NCBI RefSeq assembly: GCF_014203325.1
Contig: NZ_JACHIV010000001.1
Coordinates: 186,001 to 250,000 of the forward strand
Source of the DNA: Saccharopolyspora gloriosae
GTDB lineage: Bacteria; Actinomycetota; Actinomycetes; Mycobacteriales; Pseudonocardiaceae
Reading direction: 5' to 3'
Length of the DNA stretch: 64,000 bases
The translations under genes were made by a program, and so were the position numbers. Positions 26,783 through 35,390 of this stretch are shown piece by piece. Numbering within the stretch: position 1 is the stretch's first letter; each line of letters opens with the position of its first letter. Below the pieces are notes generated by a model, which worked only from the letters and a program-made list of their open reading frames with translations, made no database searches and was not told where the DNA came from.

Positions 26783-27169
26783 TCACTCCGGGTTCTTGCC
26801 CCGGCGCAACGAGGGCGACCAGCGGGACTTCTCCAACGAGCGGCGCAACATCAGGTACGCCGACTGCACCGAGGCGATCAAGTCCTCCGCGCGGCCCGGC
26901 GCCACCCTGCGCTCCGGGGCGGGCATCGGCGTCACCCGCATCCAGCGCTCGTCCCACAGCGCCTGCATCGCGTGCTTCCAGCGCTTCTCCACCTCGTCGA
27001 CGACCTCGTCGCGGACCTCGGCGGCCTCCTCGATCCGCACCGAGGCCGCCGCGACCTCCTGCGCCAGCCGGGCCGACTTCTCCCGCTCGTGCTCGCGCAT
27101 CCGCTCGGCCGCGCTGGTCGCCGTCGCGATGAGCTCCTTGTACCGCGCCGACGCCGGAACCTCGCTCAT
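26783..27169 (-). CDS. Coiled-coil protein beside the FtsK-like ATPase
   Basis: 128 aa, with the start overlapping the ATPase stop by ATGA. It is almost wholly helical: a heptad-rich region from about residue 10 to 75 (TSAAERMREHEREKSARLAQ onward), then WKHAMQALWDERW and a Pro-rich turn before a short basic C-terminus. I see no catalytic motif or membrane segment. I do not recognise the family. Position and coupling suggest it works with the ATPase as an adaptor or structural partner. Confidence 0.75.
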   Translation of the reverse strand: MSEVPASARYKELIATATSAAERMREHEREKSARLAQEVAAASVRIEEAAEVRDEVVDEVEKRWKHAMQALWDERWMRVTPMPAPERRVAPGRAEDLIASVQSAYLMLRRSLEKSRWSPSLRRGKNPE

Positions 27170-29985
27170 CCCGCGCCCTCCTCGTCCGCGTTCCGCCGGG
27201 CCGCCGCCGGTGCGCCGGTCAGGTCGAACGGCAGCACCACCTCCGGCTGCGCGTGCACCGAGCGGTCGAAGAACAGGCCGCGCCGCGCGCGCGGCGACCA
27301 GTGCACCAGCTGCCCGGCGGCGAAGCTCGACAGCTCCTGGCCGTGCACGTCGAACGCCACCCACGCGCCGATCTCGTCGACCGGCCCCATCAGCGTCGTC
27401 TTCAGCCGCTGCGCGCTGCGCCACCAGCCCAGCACGTGCAGCCGCTGCTCCGGGCCCTGCTTGAGCAGTTTCCGCAGCTGGTCGAGGCCGCTGGTGAAGG
27501 TGCTGGGGTCCTTCTTCTCCATCGCCGAGTGCGCCGCGTCGACGCCGTAGCACAGCACGTACTCCGGGAGGCCGTCCGCGCTCTCGCTCGCGGCGCGGTC
27601 GTCCACCTTCGCGGCGAGCTCCGGGACGACCTTCACGGCCTGGTCCACCCCGTGGTGGACGTGCACCTCGTGGCCCAGCTCCACCAGCGCCTCGGCCAGG
27701 TCCGCGACGTCCGGCGCGACCTCCTCGACCAGGCCGAGCAGCGTGAACCGCACCTGGTGCGCCCGGTGCTGGCGGGCCAGCGACAACGCGGCCGCGCCCA
27801 GCACGCTCACCGCGTCCACCCGCACCGAGCCGATCACGGCGATGTTCCGGCCCGGCGAGCGGTCCATCCGCACGACCGCGGCCGTGCCGTTCACGTCGAT
27901 CACCTGCCCCAGCAGCGCCTTCGCCGGGGCGGCTTCCGGTGACAGCCGGGTGAAGTCCGGCAGCGTGGACAGCGCGGGCAGCAGCGAACCGTCGAACAGC
28001 CGCGGTGGCACCGCGTTCTCCGGGCGCCGCTCCCACAGCCGGCGCTGCAGCTCGTCGAACGTGCCCTTCGCCGTGGAGTCCGGGATCCGCGCGACGTCGT
28101 TGCCGTGCTTGACCCCGGACTCGTGGTTGATCACCGCGTGCCAGCGCGGCAGCTCCAGCGCCGCCTCGTTCTGATCGGCCAGCACCCGGCGCGCCTTCGG
28201 CAGCGCGATGCGCAGGATGAACTGCTCGAAGATCGCCGGTTTGCCCCAGAACGCCTCGATGCCCGAGACGTCCTGGCTCGCCAGCACCAGGTGGATGCCC
28301 TGCGACCGGCCGCGCCGCGCCACGTCCTCCAGCAGCGAGGTGGCCTGCGCGGAGACCGTGTCGCGTTCGGCGAACAGGTACTGGAACTCGTCGATCACCG
28401 CCACGATCCGCGGCCAGCGGCCCTCCGGGTCCTCGGCGCGCAGCTCCTCCAGCTTCGTGACCTCGTGCGCCTTCGCAGCATCCGCGCGGCGGCGCATCTC
28501 GGTGGACAGGAAGCGCAGCAGCGCCAGCCCGAACTCGCGGTCCTCGTTGACGTTCACCCCGACCAGTTGCGCGTGCGGCAGCCACGTCGGATCCCGCCTG
28601 CCCGGCGTGAACTGCGCGAACGACACGCCCTCCTTGAAGTCCAGGAGGTACAGCTCCAGCTCGTCCGGCGAGTACCGCGCGGCCATGCCGCCGAGCATCG
28701 CGTACAGGAAGTTCGTCTTGCCCGATCCGCTCGGGCCGCCGATCAGCGTGTGCGGGCTCGCGTCACCGAGCGTCACCTTCACCGGCTCGCCCTCGTGGAA
28801 CCCCGCCGGAGCCTGCAGTCCCGAAGCGGAGCGCTGCGCCCACAGCGGCTCCGGCACCAGGTCCTCGAACGTGCGGACCCGCGACCGGCGCGCGATGAAC
28901 TCGGTGGCGATCGCCGAGCACGCCTTGGTCACCGCTTCCCGCGACGGCGCCGCGTCCAGCCGCACCACCGCTTCCGGCCCGGTCATGCTGGTCCGGGCCT
29001 CCTCGGCGCGCAGGGTGACCGACTCCACCGAGCTGTTCACCGTCATCGGCAGGTCGGCCACGATCAGCTGCACGCCGCAGGCCAGCCCGTTGCGCGCCAC
29101 CCGCTGCAGCTGCTGCTGCTGTTCCTCGCGCAGCGGTTCGCCGTCGCCGAACAGCACCGCGATGCGCCACGGCTCGTCGCGCTGCCCGGTCTCCTCGGCC
29201 AGCGCCCGCAGCGAGATGTGACCGCCGTTGAGCGCGCTGGTGTGGATCCGGCGGATGTGGTCGGAGAGCTCCTCCAGCATCTCGCCGAGCCGCGTCGGAT
29301 CGTGCGCCGTGAGCAGGCCCGCGTTCGTCAGCGGGTACAGGCCGGGCAGCGTGCCGGTCAGCTGCGCCACGTCCCACACGTGCACCCGGACCAGGCCCGG
29401 CTTGTAGTGGCTGAGCACGCGCAGCACCAGGTTCTGCACCAGCGCCTCGCGCGCGTCGCCGGTCTGCTTGTTCGAGGTGATCCGCAGGTGCGCCTCGTCG
29501 AGCAGCGGCACGGCCACCGGGAACGGCCGCGGGTCGGGGGAGCCGGGCACGTGCCCGGTGCCGACGCGCCAGAGCTGCGGTGGCCGGGAGCTCGCGTCCG
29601 CGGTGCCGGGTTCGCCCAGCCATTCCGGCCACGGGCGGCCGGCGATCCCCGGCGCGGCCTCGGCGACCAGCGCGGCCAGCTGGTCGGGGCCCTGCCCGGT
29701 CCAGCCGGTGAAGATCTGCTCGCGCTCGGTGCGCGCCTCGTGCATCGCGCCGTCGAACATCGGGCCGGGTTCGCCGCCGACGATCGACGGGTCCCGCTCG
29801 GCCCTGGCCAGCCCGGCGGCGGCGATGCGCTGCGCGTACTCCTGCTGGGCGTAGGCGGAGCAGACCCGGTCGAACTCGTTCTCGGCTGCGCCGAGGGCGG
29901 TCGCGACGGTGCTCCGCAGGTGCTCGAAGGCCGTTTCGATGCTGCTACGCCGCTCGTTGCGTTTGCGCACACCCCACCTCGGCAC
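27166..29985 (-). CDS. FtsK/SpoIIIE-type ATPase of unknown system
   Basis: A 939-aa protein without membrane helices. The first about 100 residues are helical; about 150-350 is an uncharacterised domain. The FtsK/SpoIIIE motor follows: Walker A GGPSGSGKTN at residues 416-425, LYLLDFKEGVSF, Walker B IVAVIDEFQYLF (527-538), ARRGRSQGIHLVLASQ and ILRIALPKARRVL. A second, degenerate RecA-like half (about 690-900, FTLLGLVEE, YVLCYGVDAA) lacks a recognisable P-loop. Unlike cell-division FtsK it has no N-terminal membrane domain or gamma domain. The neighbourhood resembles a pared-down type VII (EccC-like) arrangement. The start may be the GTG at 29985 or 29970. Confidence 0.88.
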   Translation of the reverse strand: MPRWGVRKRNERRSSIETAFEHLRSTVATALGAAENEFDRVCSAYAQQEYAQRIAAAGLARAERDPSIVGGEPGPMFDGAMHEARTEREQIFTGWTGQGPDQLAALVAEAAPGIAGRPWPEWLGEPGTADASSRPPQLWRVGTGHVPGSPDPRPFPVAVPLLDEAHLRITSNKQTGDAREALVQNLVLRVLSHYKPGLVRVHVWDVAQLTGTLPGLYPLTNAGLLTAHDPTRLGEMLEELSDHIRRIHTSALNGGHISLRALAEETGQRDEPWRIAVLFGDGEPLREEQQQQLQRVARNGLACGVQLIVADLPMTVNSSVESVTLRAEEARTSMTGPEAVVRLDAAPSREAVTKACSAIATEFIARRSRVRTFEDLVPEPLWAQRSASGLQAPAGFHEGEPVKVTLGDASPHTLIGGPSGSGKTNFLYAMLGGMAARYSPDELELYLLDFKEGVSFAQFTPGRRDPTWLPHAQLVGVNVNEDREFGLALLRFLSTEMRRRADAAKAHEVTKLEELRAEDPEGRWPRIVAVIDEFQYLFAERDTVSAQATSLLEDVARRGRSQGIHLVLASQDVSGIEAFWGKPAIFEQFILRIALPKARRVLADQNEAALELPRWHAVINHESGVKHGNDVARIPDSTAKGTFDELQRRLWERRPENAVPPRLFDGSLLPALSTLPDFTRLSPEAAPAKALLGQVIDVNGTAAVVRMDRSPGRNIAVIGSVRVDAVSVLGAAALSLARQHRAHQVRFTLLGLVEEVAPDVADLAEALVELGHEVHVHHGVDQAVKVVPELAAKVDDRAASESADGLPEYVLCYGVDAAHSAMEKKDPSTFTSGLDQLRKLLKQGPEQRLHVLGWWRSAQRLKTTLMGPVDEIGAWVAFDVHGQELSSFAAGQLVHWSPRARRGLFFDRSVHAQPEVVLPFDLTGAPAAARRNADEEGAG

Positions 29986-30004
29986 CTGGTGTTACAGACC
30001 GTGA

Positions 30005-30028
30005 GGAAACTACCACTCGGAAGTTTCC
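30005..30028. promoter_or_regulatory. Operator-like inverted repeat before the FtsK-like gene
   Basis: GGAAACT-(10 bases)-AGTTTCC is a perfect 7-bp inverted repeat placed 19 bp upstream of the ATPase start. The half-site spacing fits a dimeric repressor or activator. It indicates possible separate control of the ATPase from the small-protein genes upstream. Confidence 0.4.
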
Positions 30029-30108
30029 GTTCATGGGTCGTGGTGGCGCGGAGCACCGCGCCTCGGCTCCGCTGCCGCCGATCGGCGGTGACCCCGGCGG
30101 CACGCGGC

Positions 30109-30360
30109 TCACAGTCGCATCGCGAACGCGCGCAAGGTCTCGACCACGTGCGAGAGCGTGGTCAGCGTGCGTTCCAGTTGGTCATCGGCCCTGCTCAGCT
30201 CCGGCGGCACCACCGTCTCCGGATGATCCGGATCCAGGCGGGTCAGCGCGGCCTGCGTCTCCGACAGGGCGCGCCGTCCGGTGGTCAGCTGCTGCCGGGC
30301 CTCGTCGAGCTTGGCCTCGGTGTCGCGCAGCGCGGCCACCAGCTCCGTCAGCGACGACAC
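30109..30360 (-). CDS. Small helical protein upstream of the FtsK-like ATPase
   Basis: 83 aa from a GTG one base after the preceding stop. It is predicted as two long helices: LTELVAALRDTEAKLDEAR and, after a Pro-rich turn (LDPDHPETVVPPEL), SRADDQLERTLTTLSHVVET. The helical-hairpin layout and size recall WXG100-type substrates, but there is no WXG motif. I do not know the family. It is tightly linked to the 86-aa gene before it. Confidence 0.75.
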   Translation of the reverse strand: MSSLTELVAALRDTEAKLDEARQQLTTGRRALSETQAALTRLDPDHPETVVPPELSRADDQLERTLTTLSHVVETLRAFAMRL

Positions 30361-30361
30361 G

Positions 30362-30622
30362 TCACAGCCGTCCAGCCCAGCCGTCGGCCGCCTCGATGCT
30401 GTTGCTGATCGAGCTCTTCAGCAGGTCCAGGTTCTGGCCCGCGTCCACCAGCATGTTGCGCGCCTGCAAGATCTCGTCGTGCCCGCTGCCCTGGATGGCC
30501 TGGCTCAGCAGGCCCTGCGCCTCGTCCAGGGCGAGGCGTGCCTGCCCGAGCGACCCGAGGGCTTCATCGGCCTTCGACTTGGCTTGAGCAACTCCGTTGC
30601 GAACCTCTTCGACGCTCGCCAT
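30362..30622 (-). CDS. Small helical protein, partner of the FtsK-like ATPase
   Basis: 86 aa. The ATG at 30622 is preferred because GGAAGG lies nine bases upstream; a longer reading begins at 30685. The sequence is Ala/Gln/Leu-rich helix throughout (VAQAKSKADEALGSLGQARL, then QARNMLVDAGQNLDLLKSSI), with a conserved-looking end, DGWAGRL. Similar small proteins occur beside FtsK-like ATPases in other actinomycetes as far as I recall, without known function. It could be a secreted or filament-forming partner. Confidence 0.75.
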   Translation of the reverse strand: MASVEEVRNGVAQAKSKADEALGSLGQARLALDEAQGLLSQAIQGSGHDEILQARNMLVDAGQNLDLLKSSISNSIEAADGWAGRL

Positions 30623-30801
30623 CTGCAGCCAACCTTCCGGGGTACTGATCAGGGGTGTGTCGATCCACAAGTTAGCGTCCGCCACTAGTCCGTTCGCGGG
30701 CAGGGCGGGCGATGTTGATCAGGGATGGCAACCGCTGCGGAGATCGTTCCGGCGCTCGCCGGGACGACCTCGGTGAGCACGCGCGCGACCTCGCCGAGCG
30801 T

Positions 30802-31668
30802 TCATCGCGCGGGCTGCCGCTCCGCCGTGCCGGGTGCGGGCGCGGCCACGCTGAGCTCCACCGCGGCGATCCCCGACGGCGGTGTCGGAGCCGCGGACCA
30901 CCGGGACACCACCGACCCCTCGTCCCGGCGCAACCGGGACCAGCCGTTGCCGCCGAGCACCTGCACCGCGTTCGCCACGATCTCCGCGGGCTCGCCCAGC
31001 GACGGGCCCAGATCCAGCACGATCCGCACCACCGGGGGGCGCTCGGTCCAGTCGGTGATCGTCGAACGCCCGGACAACCTGCTCGCCAACGCGCGCGCCG
31101 GCCACTCCGCGCCCGCCCGGCGCTCGGTCACCACGTCCACCAGCAGCGCCAGCCGCGGGCGCGGCCTGCCCTGCTCGTCGACATCGCTGAGCACCGGCTC
31201 CGGTGCGGGAGCGGGCTCGTCCGGATCGTCGAGCCGGAGGTCGAAACCGGAACCGTCCGGCAGCTCCGAACCGGCCCACGCCTCGACCAGCAACCGCTCG
31301 CCGCCGCGCACCAGCGCCTCGACCAGGTCCGGATCGTCGATCACCGTCCATGCCGTCGGCGGTTCGCACGCCACCCGGTGCCCGCCGTAGCGGGGACCGA
31401 GATCGCGCAAGAACGTCCGCACCGCGCGCGCCAGCGCCGCCGGACCCGCCTGGGTGCCTGGCTCGGACGTCGAGACGCCGACCGTGACCGACCAGCAGCC
31501 CGGTTCCTCGTCGGAGCAGTCGCCGGATTCCACGATCCGGCCACCGACCTGGCGCAGCAGTGCACGGCACGCGTCGCGTGCGGAACGGTCGTCGTCGGCG
31601 CCCACGACGACGGTGATGAGCAGTTCCAGCCCGGATTTCTCAACCATCGCCGGGGCATTGTCGCGCAT
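30802..31668 (-). CDS. Uncharacterised protein heading the FtsK-like operon
   Basis: 288 aa (an ATG at residue 8 is an alternative start). There is no signal peptide or membrane helix. Two similar alpha/beta halves seem present: LELLITVVVGADDDRSARDA with a Trp-rich strand CWSVTVGVSTSE, and RPRLALLVDVVTER with PVVRIVLDLGPSL. This suggests an internal duplication of a small domain joined by an acidic Pro-rich linker (DDPDEPAPAPEPVL). The function is unknown. It precedes the two helical proteins by 179 bases. Confidence 0.7.
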   Translation of the reverse strand: MRDNAPAMVEKSGLELLITVVVGADDDRSARDACRALLRQVGGRIVESGDCSDEEPGCWSVTVGVSTSEPGTQAGPAALARAVRTFLRDLGPRYGGHRVACEPPTAWTVIDDPDLVEALVRGGERLLVEAWAGSELPDGSGFDLRLDDPDEPAPAPEPVLSDVDEQGRPRPRLALLVDVVTERRAGAEWPARALASRLSGRSTITDWTERPPVVRIVLDLGPSLGEPAEIVANAVQVLGGNGWSRLRRDEGSVVSRWSAAPTPPSGIAAVELSVAAPAPGTAERQPAR

Positions 31669-31847
31669 CCGGTACCCCGGAACGAAGGGTTGATCAGGTG
31701 AACCACGTCGCCGTCCCGCCTACCGGGAGGTGCCCGCGGCGGGGCCGGGCGGACGCGGACGGCGCACCGGCCCTTCCCGGTCGGGCGAGCGGGGTCCGAT
31801 CGCTCACGCGGCGCGACCACCCCGGCCCGCCCGCTGGGCGGAACGTG

Positions 31848-31884
31848 CGACGGCCCCTCCGCTCGTGGAGCGGAGGGGCCGTCG
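31848..31884. terminator. Perfect 17-bp hairpin downstream of the PRC-barrel gene
   Basis: 31848-31864 pairs exactly with 31868-31884 around a GTG loop, 15 bases beyond the stop of the reverse-strand PRC-barrel gene. It is probably that gene's terminator. Confidence 0.8.
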
Positions 31885-31899
31885 TCGCGCCCAGGGACC

Positions 31900-32982
31900 T
31901 CAGGCGGTCGTGTCCCGGCCGGTCACGCCGCCGCCCGAACCGCCGCTTCCGGAGCCGCCGCTGCCCGAACCGCCGGAGCCGCTGCCGCGCGTCGAGGAGC
32001 TCTGCTCGCCCGACCGCTGGTGCTTGCCGCCGCCGGTCTGGTCCTGCACGTCGAACCGCTCGCGCCGGACCTCGTCCTGCACGGTCCGCTCCTCCGTGAC
32101 CAGCTCGGCGCGCAACCGCAGCCGCTCCACCGGCACCGACTCCTTCGTGACCATCGGACGGTCCTCGTGCAGCACGACCTCCTGCTCGTCCTCGCCGAGC
32201 GACGAGGTGGCCGGCATCGAGCCGCGCTCCGACTCGCCGATCGGCTCCCGCTCGATGCGCACCTCCTCGTGGCTGATCGGCACCGTGACGGTCTGCTGCT
32301 CGGTCACGACGTACTTGCGCACCCGGACCCTGCCGGACTCGATCTGCTCGGTGTTCACCCGCAACCGCTCCTCGGAGCGGGTCATCGACTTCATGCCCGC
32401 GGCGTCACCGCTGGCCGTGGCCGACCCCGACGCGGCCGTCGTGCCCGAGCCGGTGCGGGTGCCGCTGCCGGACGTGGTCCCCGTCGTGGAGCGGGTGTCC
32501 TGCTCGGTGGCGCCGCTCGACGTCCGCCCACCGGCCATCGCCGCGCCGCCCGCCGCCATGCCGCCGGCCGCGGCGCCCGCGGTGCCGGTCTGCTTGCCGG
32601 ATTCGGCCTCGGCCGCCCCGGTCTGCTGCGGCACGTCGCGCTGTTGTTGCTGCGGCGACGTCGAACCCTGCTGCAGGCCGTAGTAGTCGTAGAGGTCGTG
32701 GCCCTCCTTGTCGGAGAGGTGGCCCTGCTCGGCGTCGACCCGCGGGGCGTCGCGGACCTTCTCCTTGGTCACCCCGACGTTGATGCCCTTGTCGCCGCGT
32801 TCGGCGCCGGACAACGGCACGAAGCTCTCCTTGGTGCCGAACAACCCCGTGCGGACCGTGACCCATTCCGGCTGGTGGTTGGCGTCGTCGACGTAAACGT
32901 TGCCGACCCGGCCGATCCGGTCGCCTTCCCGGTCGTACACCTCGCTGCCGATGAGGTCCTGTGCACGCTTGACGTCCTTCAT
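31900..32982 (-). CDS. PRC-barrel and DUF2382 domain protein
   Basis: 360 aa, cytoplasmic. The PRC-barrel is at residues 1 to about 80 (LIGSEVYDREGDRIGRVGNV). A low-complexity Gln/Gly/Ser/Thr linker spans about 105-195. The DUF2382 (YsnF/AvaK-type) domain is at about 200-315 (RVNTEQIESGRVRVRKYVVT, EEVRIEREPIGE, VERLRLRAELVTEERTV). A Gly-Ser repeat tail follows. Such proteins are linked to stress and envelope responses in actinobacteria and Deinococcus, without a fixed biochemical role. Monocistronic, with GAGGCGG before the ATG. Confidence 0.92.
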   Translation of the reverse strand: MKDVKRAQDLIGSEVYDREGDRIGRVGNVYVDDANHQPEWVTVRTGLFGTKESFVPLSGAERGDKGINVGVTKEKVRDAPRVDAEQGHLSDKEGHDLYDYYGLQQGSTSPQQQQRDVPQQTGAAEAESGKQTGTAGAAAGGMAAGGAAMAGGRTSSGATEQDTRSTTGTTSGSGTRTGSGTTAASGSATASGDAAGMKSMTRSEERLRVNTEQIESGRVRVRKYVVTEQQTVTVPISHEEVRIEREPIGESERGSMPATSSLGEDEQEVVLHEDRPMVTKESVPVERLRLRAELVTEERTVQDEVRRERFDVQDQTGGGKHQRSGEQSSSTRGSGSGGSGSGGSGSGGSGGGVTGRDTTA

Positions 32983-33252
32983 GACTACCGCCTCACTCGT
33001 CTGCTGGTTCGCAGCCCGGGCTCGTCGCTTCGGCCGGGAGCGCGAATGCGCTGGGCGATCCGGCCGCTGTGCGGTGCCGCGTACTCACGTTGTGCCCGGC
33101 CGGGGCGGGCCGCAATCGGCTTCGCAGCCCACTTCACGCATGTGGGTGAGGGCGGTGCCGGGATCCAGGCGGAATGTGATCAGCACGTCGCAGTGGGGGC
33201 GACGAACGAGTAATAACAACCGCGCTTACGAGTGATCGCGTGACCAGGACGG

Positions 33253-34056
33253 TCAGGTGTTGAGCTCCCGGCCCACGAAGGTCAGCACCTCGTCGACGAC
33301 CTCGGCCCGGTTCGTCTCGTTGAACAACTCGTGGCGGGCGCCGGGGTAGACGTGCTCGTAGAAGTCCAGCCCTCGCACCCGGTCGATGCCGGTTCGGGTG
33401 TCGGCCTCGGGGACCAGTTCGTCGTCCTCGCCGTGCACCCACAACGTCGGCAGCCGCAGCGCCGGCCCGTCGTTCACCGCCTCCAGGCAGCGGTCGATCA
33501 TGCGCAGCGTGGCCCGCTTGAACGAGCCGTGCCACACCAGCGGATCGGCCTCGTACTCCCGGCCCACCTCGGGGTCGCGGGACAACGTCGACGGATCGAT
33601 CGGTGCCTGCGGGATCTCGTCGCACTCCAACAGGTCCAGCACGTGCCAGGTGCCCAGGACCGGCCCCGACAGCACCACGGCCGCCAGCTCGTCCTGGTGC
33701 TCCTGCGCGAACCGCACCGCGAACATGCCGCCCAGGGAATGCCCGATCAGCACCACCGGCAGCTGCGGGTACCGCTCGGAGACCTCGCGGCGCACCGCGT
33801 CGAGATCGGCGACGACCTGCTCCGCGTCGCTGATCAGGACCCGCTCGCCCGGCGATTCCCCGTGCCCCGGCAGGTCCGGCGCGACGACCACCGCGCGCGC
33901 CGATACGAGCTGCTCCGCGAGCCACTGGTACCGACCCGAATGCTCGCCGTAGCCGTGCACCACCAGCGCGATCCAGCCCGGCGCGCGCCCGGACCACTCG
34001 CGCACCATTCGCTCGCCCCTCGGGCCTGCGACGGACCGCTGAATTGCCTCGATCAT
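33253..34056 (-). CDS. Monoacylglycerol-lipase-like alpha/beta hydrolase
   Basis: 267 aa from the ATG at 34056; longer readings upstream are non-coding in character. The lid-type hydrolase motifs are VHGYGEHSGRYQWLAEQL (HGXGEHSGRY, the MGL signature), the nucleophile in IGHSLGGMFA, the catalytic Asp in HGEDDELVPE and the His in GARHELFNE. It probably hydrolyses monoacylglycerols or lysophospholipids. The 270 bases between it and the PRC-barrel gene show no further gene. Confidence 0.9.
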   Translation of the reverse strand: MIEAIQRSVAGPRGERMVREWSGRAPGWIALVVHGYGEHSGRYQWLAEQLVSARAVVVAPDLPGHGESPGERVLISDAEQVVADLDAVRREVSERYPQLPVVLIGHSLGGMFAVRFAQEHQDELAAVVLSGPVLGTWHVLDLLECDEIPQAPIDPSTLSRDPEVGREYEADPLVWHGSFKRATLRMIDRCLEAVNDGPALRLPTLWVHGEDDELVPEADTRTGIDRVRGLDFYEHVYPGARHELFNETNRAEVVDEVLTFVGRELNT

Positions 34057-34153
34057 GGGTATCACCCCAGCACAACAGGTCCGACAAGGCCAGCACCGGC
34101 AAGGGCCCGTCCTCGGCTCGGGACGTTCGGGCCGGGCGGTGCGCGCACGACGA

Positions 34154-34180
34154 TGCCCGGCGCCGCCGTGGCGCCGGGCA
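34154..34180. terminator. Hairpin after the DUF4232 lipoprotein gene
   Basis: TGCCCGGCGCC/GGCGCCGGGCA, 11 bp perfect, 5-base loop, ten bases beyond the stop of the reverse-strand lipoprotein gene. No T-run. Confidence 0.65.
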
Positions 34181-34190
34181 CCGATCCCGA

Positions 34191-34880
34191 TCAGGAGTGG
34201 TAGGCGCTGTTCTCGATCGCCCCGAACCCGCACACCGAGCCGAGGTCCCAGCTCACCGTCAGCGGATCCCGCTCGTCGGGCGGCGTCACCAGGGCGCTGA
34301 CCGGTTTCGGCTGGCACGGGCCCTGTTCGGACTCGCCCTCGTGCGGGACGGCGGTCCAGTGCAACGTGGAGCTCGCGGACTGCCCCGGGGCCAGCCGCAC
34401 CACCTGCGGGCCGGGGCTCGGGGTCCGCTCCATCTTCGTCGGCACTTCGGCGTCGTCCGCGCCGAGCAGCTGCATGCCGCCGTAGCCGTAGACCGTGCAG
34501 GCCTCGCCGCTGGTGTTGGTCAGCGTGAGCTCCGCGTACCGCTGGCCCGCGCCCGACTCACCGTGCTGCACGGCGCCGGAGAGCATCGAGGTGTGGCAGC
34601 GCTCCACCTGGCTGCGGGGCTCGGCCGCGGCCTGCCCGGAAGCCGCCGGGCTGCTCTCCGCCGCCGGGGACGGAGCAGCCGCCGCGGACGGCTCCTGGGC
34701 CTGCGAGGCGCCGGGAAGCGGAACGGTCGGCAGCGGCGCGTCGGACACCTGCGGGCTCTGCGCCTGGTTCGTCATGGAGCCGCAGCCGCCGAGCAGTGCC
34801 GCGCCCAGCGCCACCGCCGTCACCTGGCAGATCCGGTTCGTCTTGCTGGGCTTCCGGCCATCCAGTCGTTGCGAGAACAC
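34191..34880 (-). CDS. DUF4232-type lipoprotein
   Basis: 229 aa exported lipoprotein. The signal peptide ends in the lipobox LLGGC with the acylated Cys near residue 33. A Pro/Ala/Ser-rich linker of about 60 residues would span the cell wall. The C-terminal domain (about 94-229) has the DUF4232 pattern: CHTSMLSG, AELTLTNTSGEACTVYGYGG and a paired Cys near the end (GSVCGFG). Function unknown. GGAGG precedes the GTG start by nine bases. Confidence 0.88.
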   Translation of the reverse strand: MFSQRLDGRKPSKTNRICQVTAVALGAALLGGCGSMTNQAQSPQVSDAPLPTVPLPGASQAQEPSAAAAPSPAAESSPAASGQAAAEPRSQVERCHTSMLSGAVQHGESGAGQRYAELTLTNTSGEACTVYGYGGMQLLGADDAEVPTKMERTPSPGPQVVRLAPGQSASSTLHWTAVPHEGESEQGPCQPKPVSALVTPPDERDPLTVSWDLGSVCGFGAIENSAYHS

Positions 34881-35390
34881 CGTTGACCACCTCCATCGGC
34901 CGCCTCGTACGGCCCGTCGTCGCTATCCGGTCCGCTGTTCTGAAGACGTCTGGCGCCACAGGTGGTTGCACGTCTTGTGCGGTCCGCCCGGAGTTCCCCC
35001 GGATGGAGGCGCCGCCCGTTCGGGCCGCCCCCACTGTGCCGCCGCCCGATCCGGTCCGCGACCTGCGCCGTCGATCGGTTCGGGAGCAGTGCTTGATCGT
35101 GATCGGCGATCGCGCCGCTGGGGAGCGCGACATGATCACCGGGCGCGGAACAGGACCGATCGGGTGGCGCTCTTGACCTGAACGGCGGAACTCGGTGATC
35201 GTTGACCTTCGATACGTTGGCTATGAGAACTGTCCCCGGTCGGCGGAGAACGACGTTCCTCGCTTTCGGAAAGAAATGCCGGCGCCGGGGCCGGCGGAAC
35301 AGACCGCGAAGAGAGACGAGACCGCCGATCCGGTTCGTGTGGCGTGACTCGCGCACCGGACCGCATCCGGTGAAGTGAGGGGGTTCGGGG
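34881..35390. promoter_or_regulatory. Divergent control region between the lipoprotein and muramidase genes
   Basis: 510 bases without a gene. Two TTGACC boxes (35173-35178 and 35202-35207) lie 29 bp apart towards the muramidase gene and may be -35 elements, but I cannot pair them with convincing -10 hexamers. Open frames here are non-coding in composition. Confidence 0.35.

Noticed and set aside
28105-30408. Forward-strand frame of about 770 codons opposite the FtsK-like ATPase
   Set aside because: His/Arg/Gln-rich antisense shadow; the reverse strand carries Walker A and B motifs.
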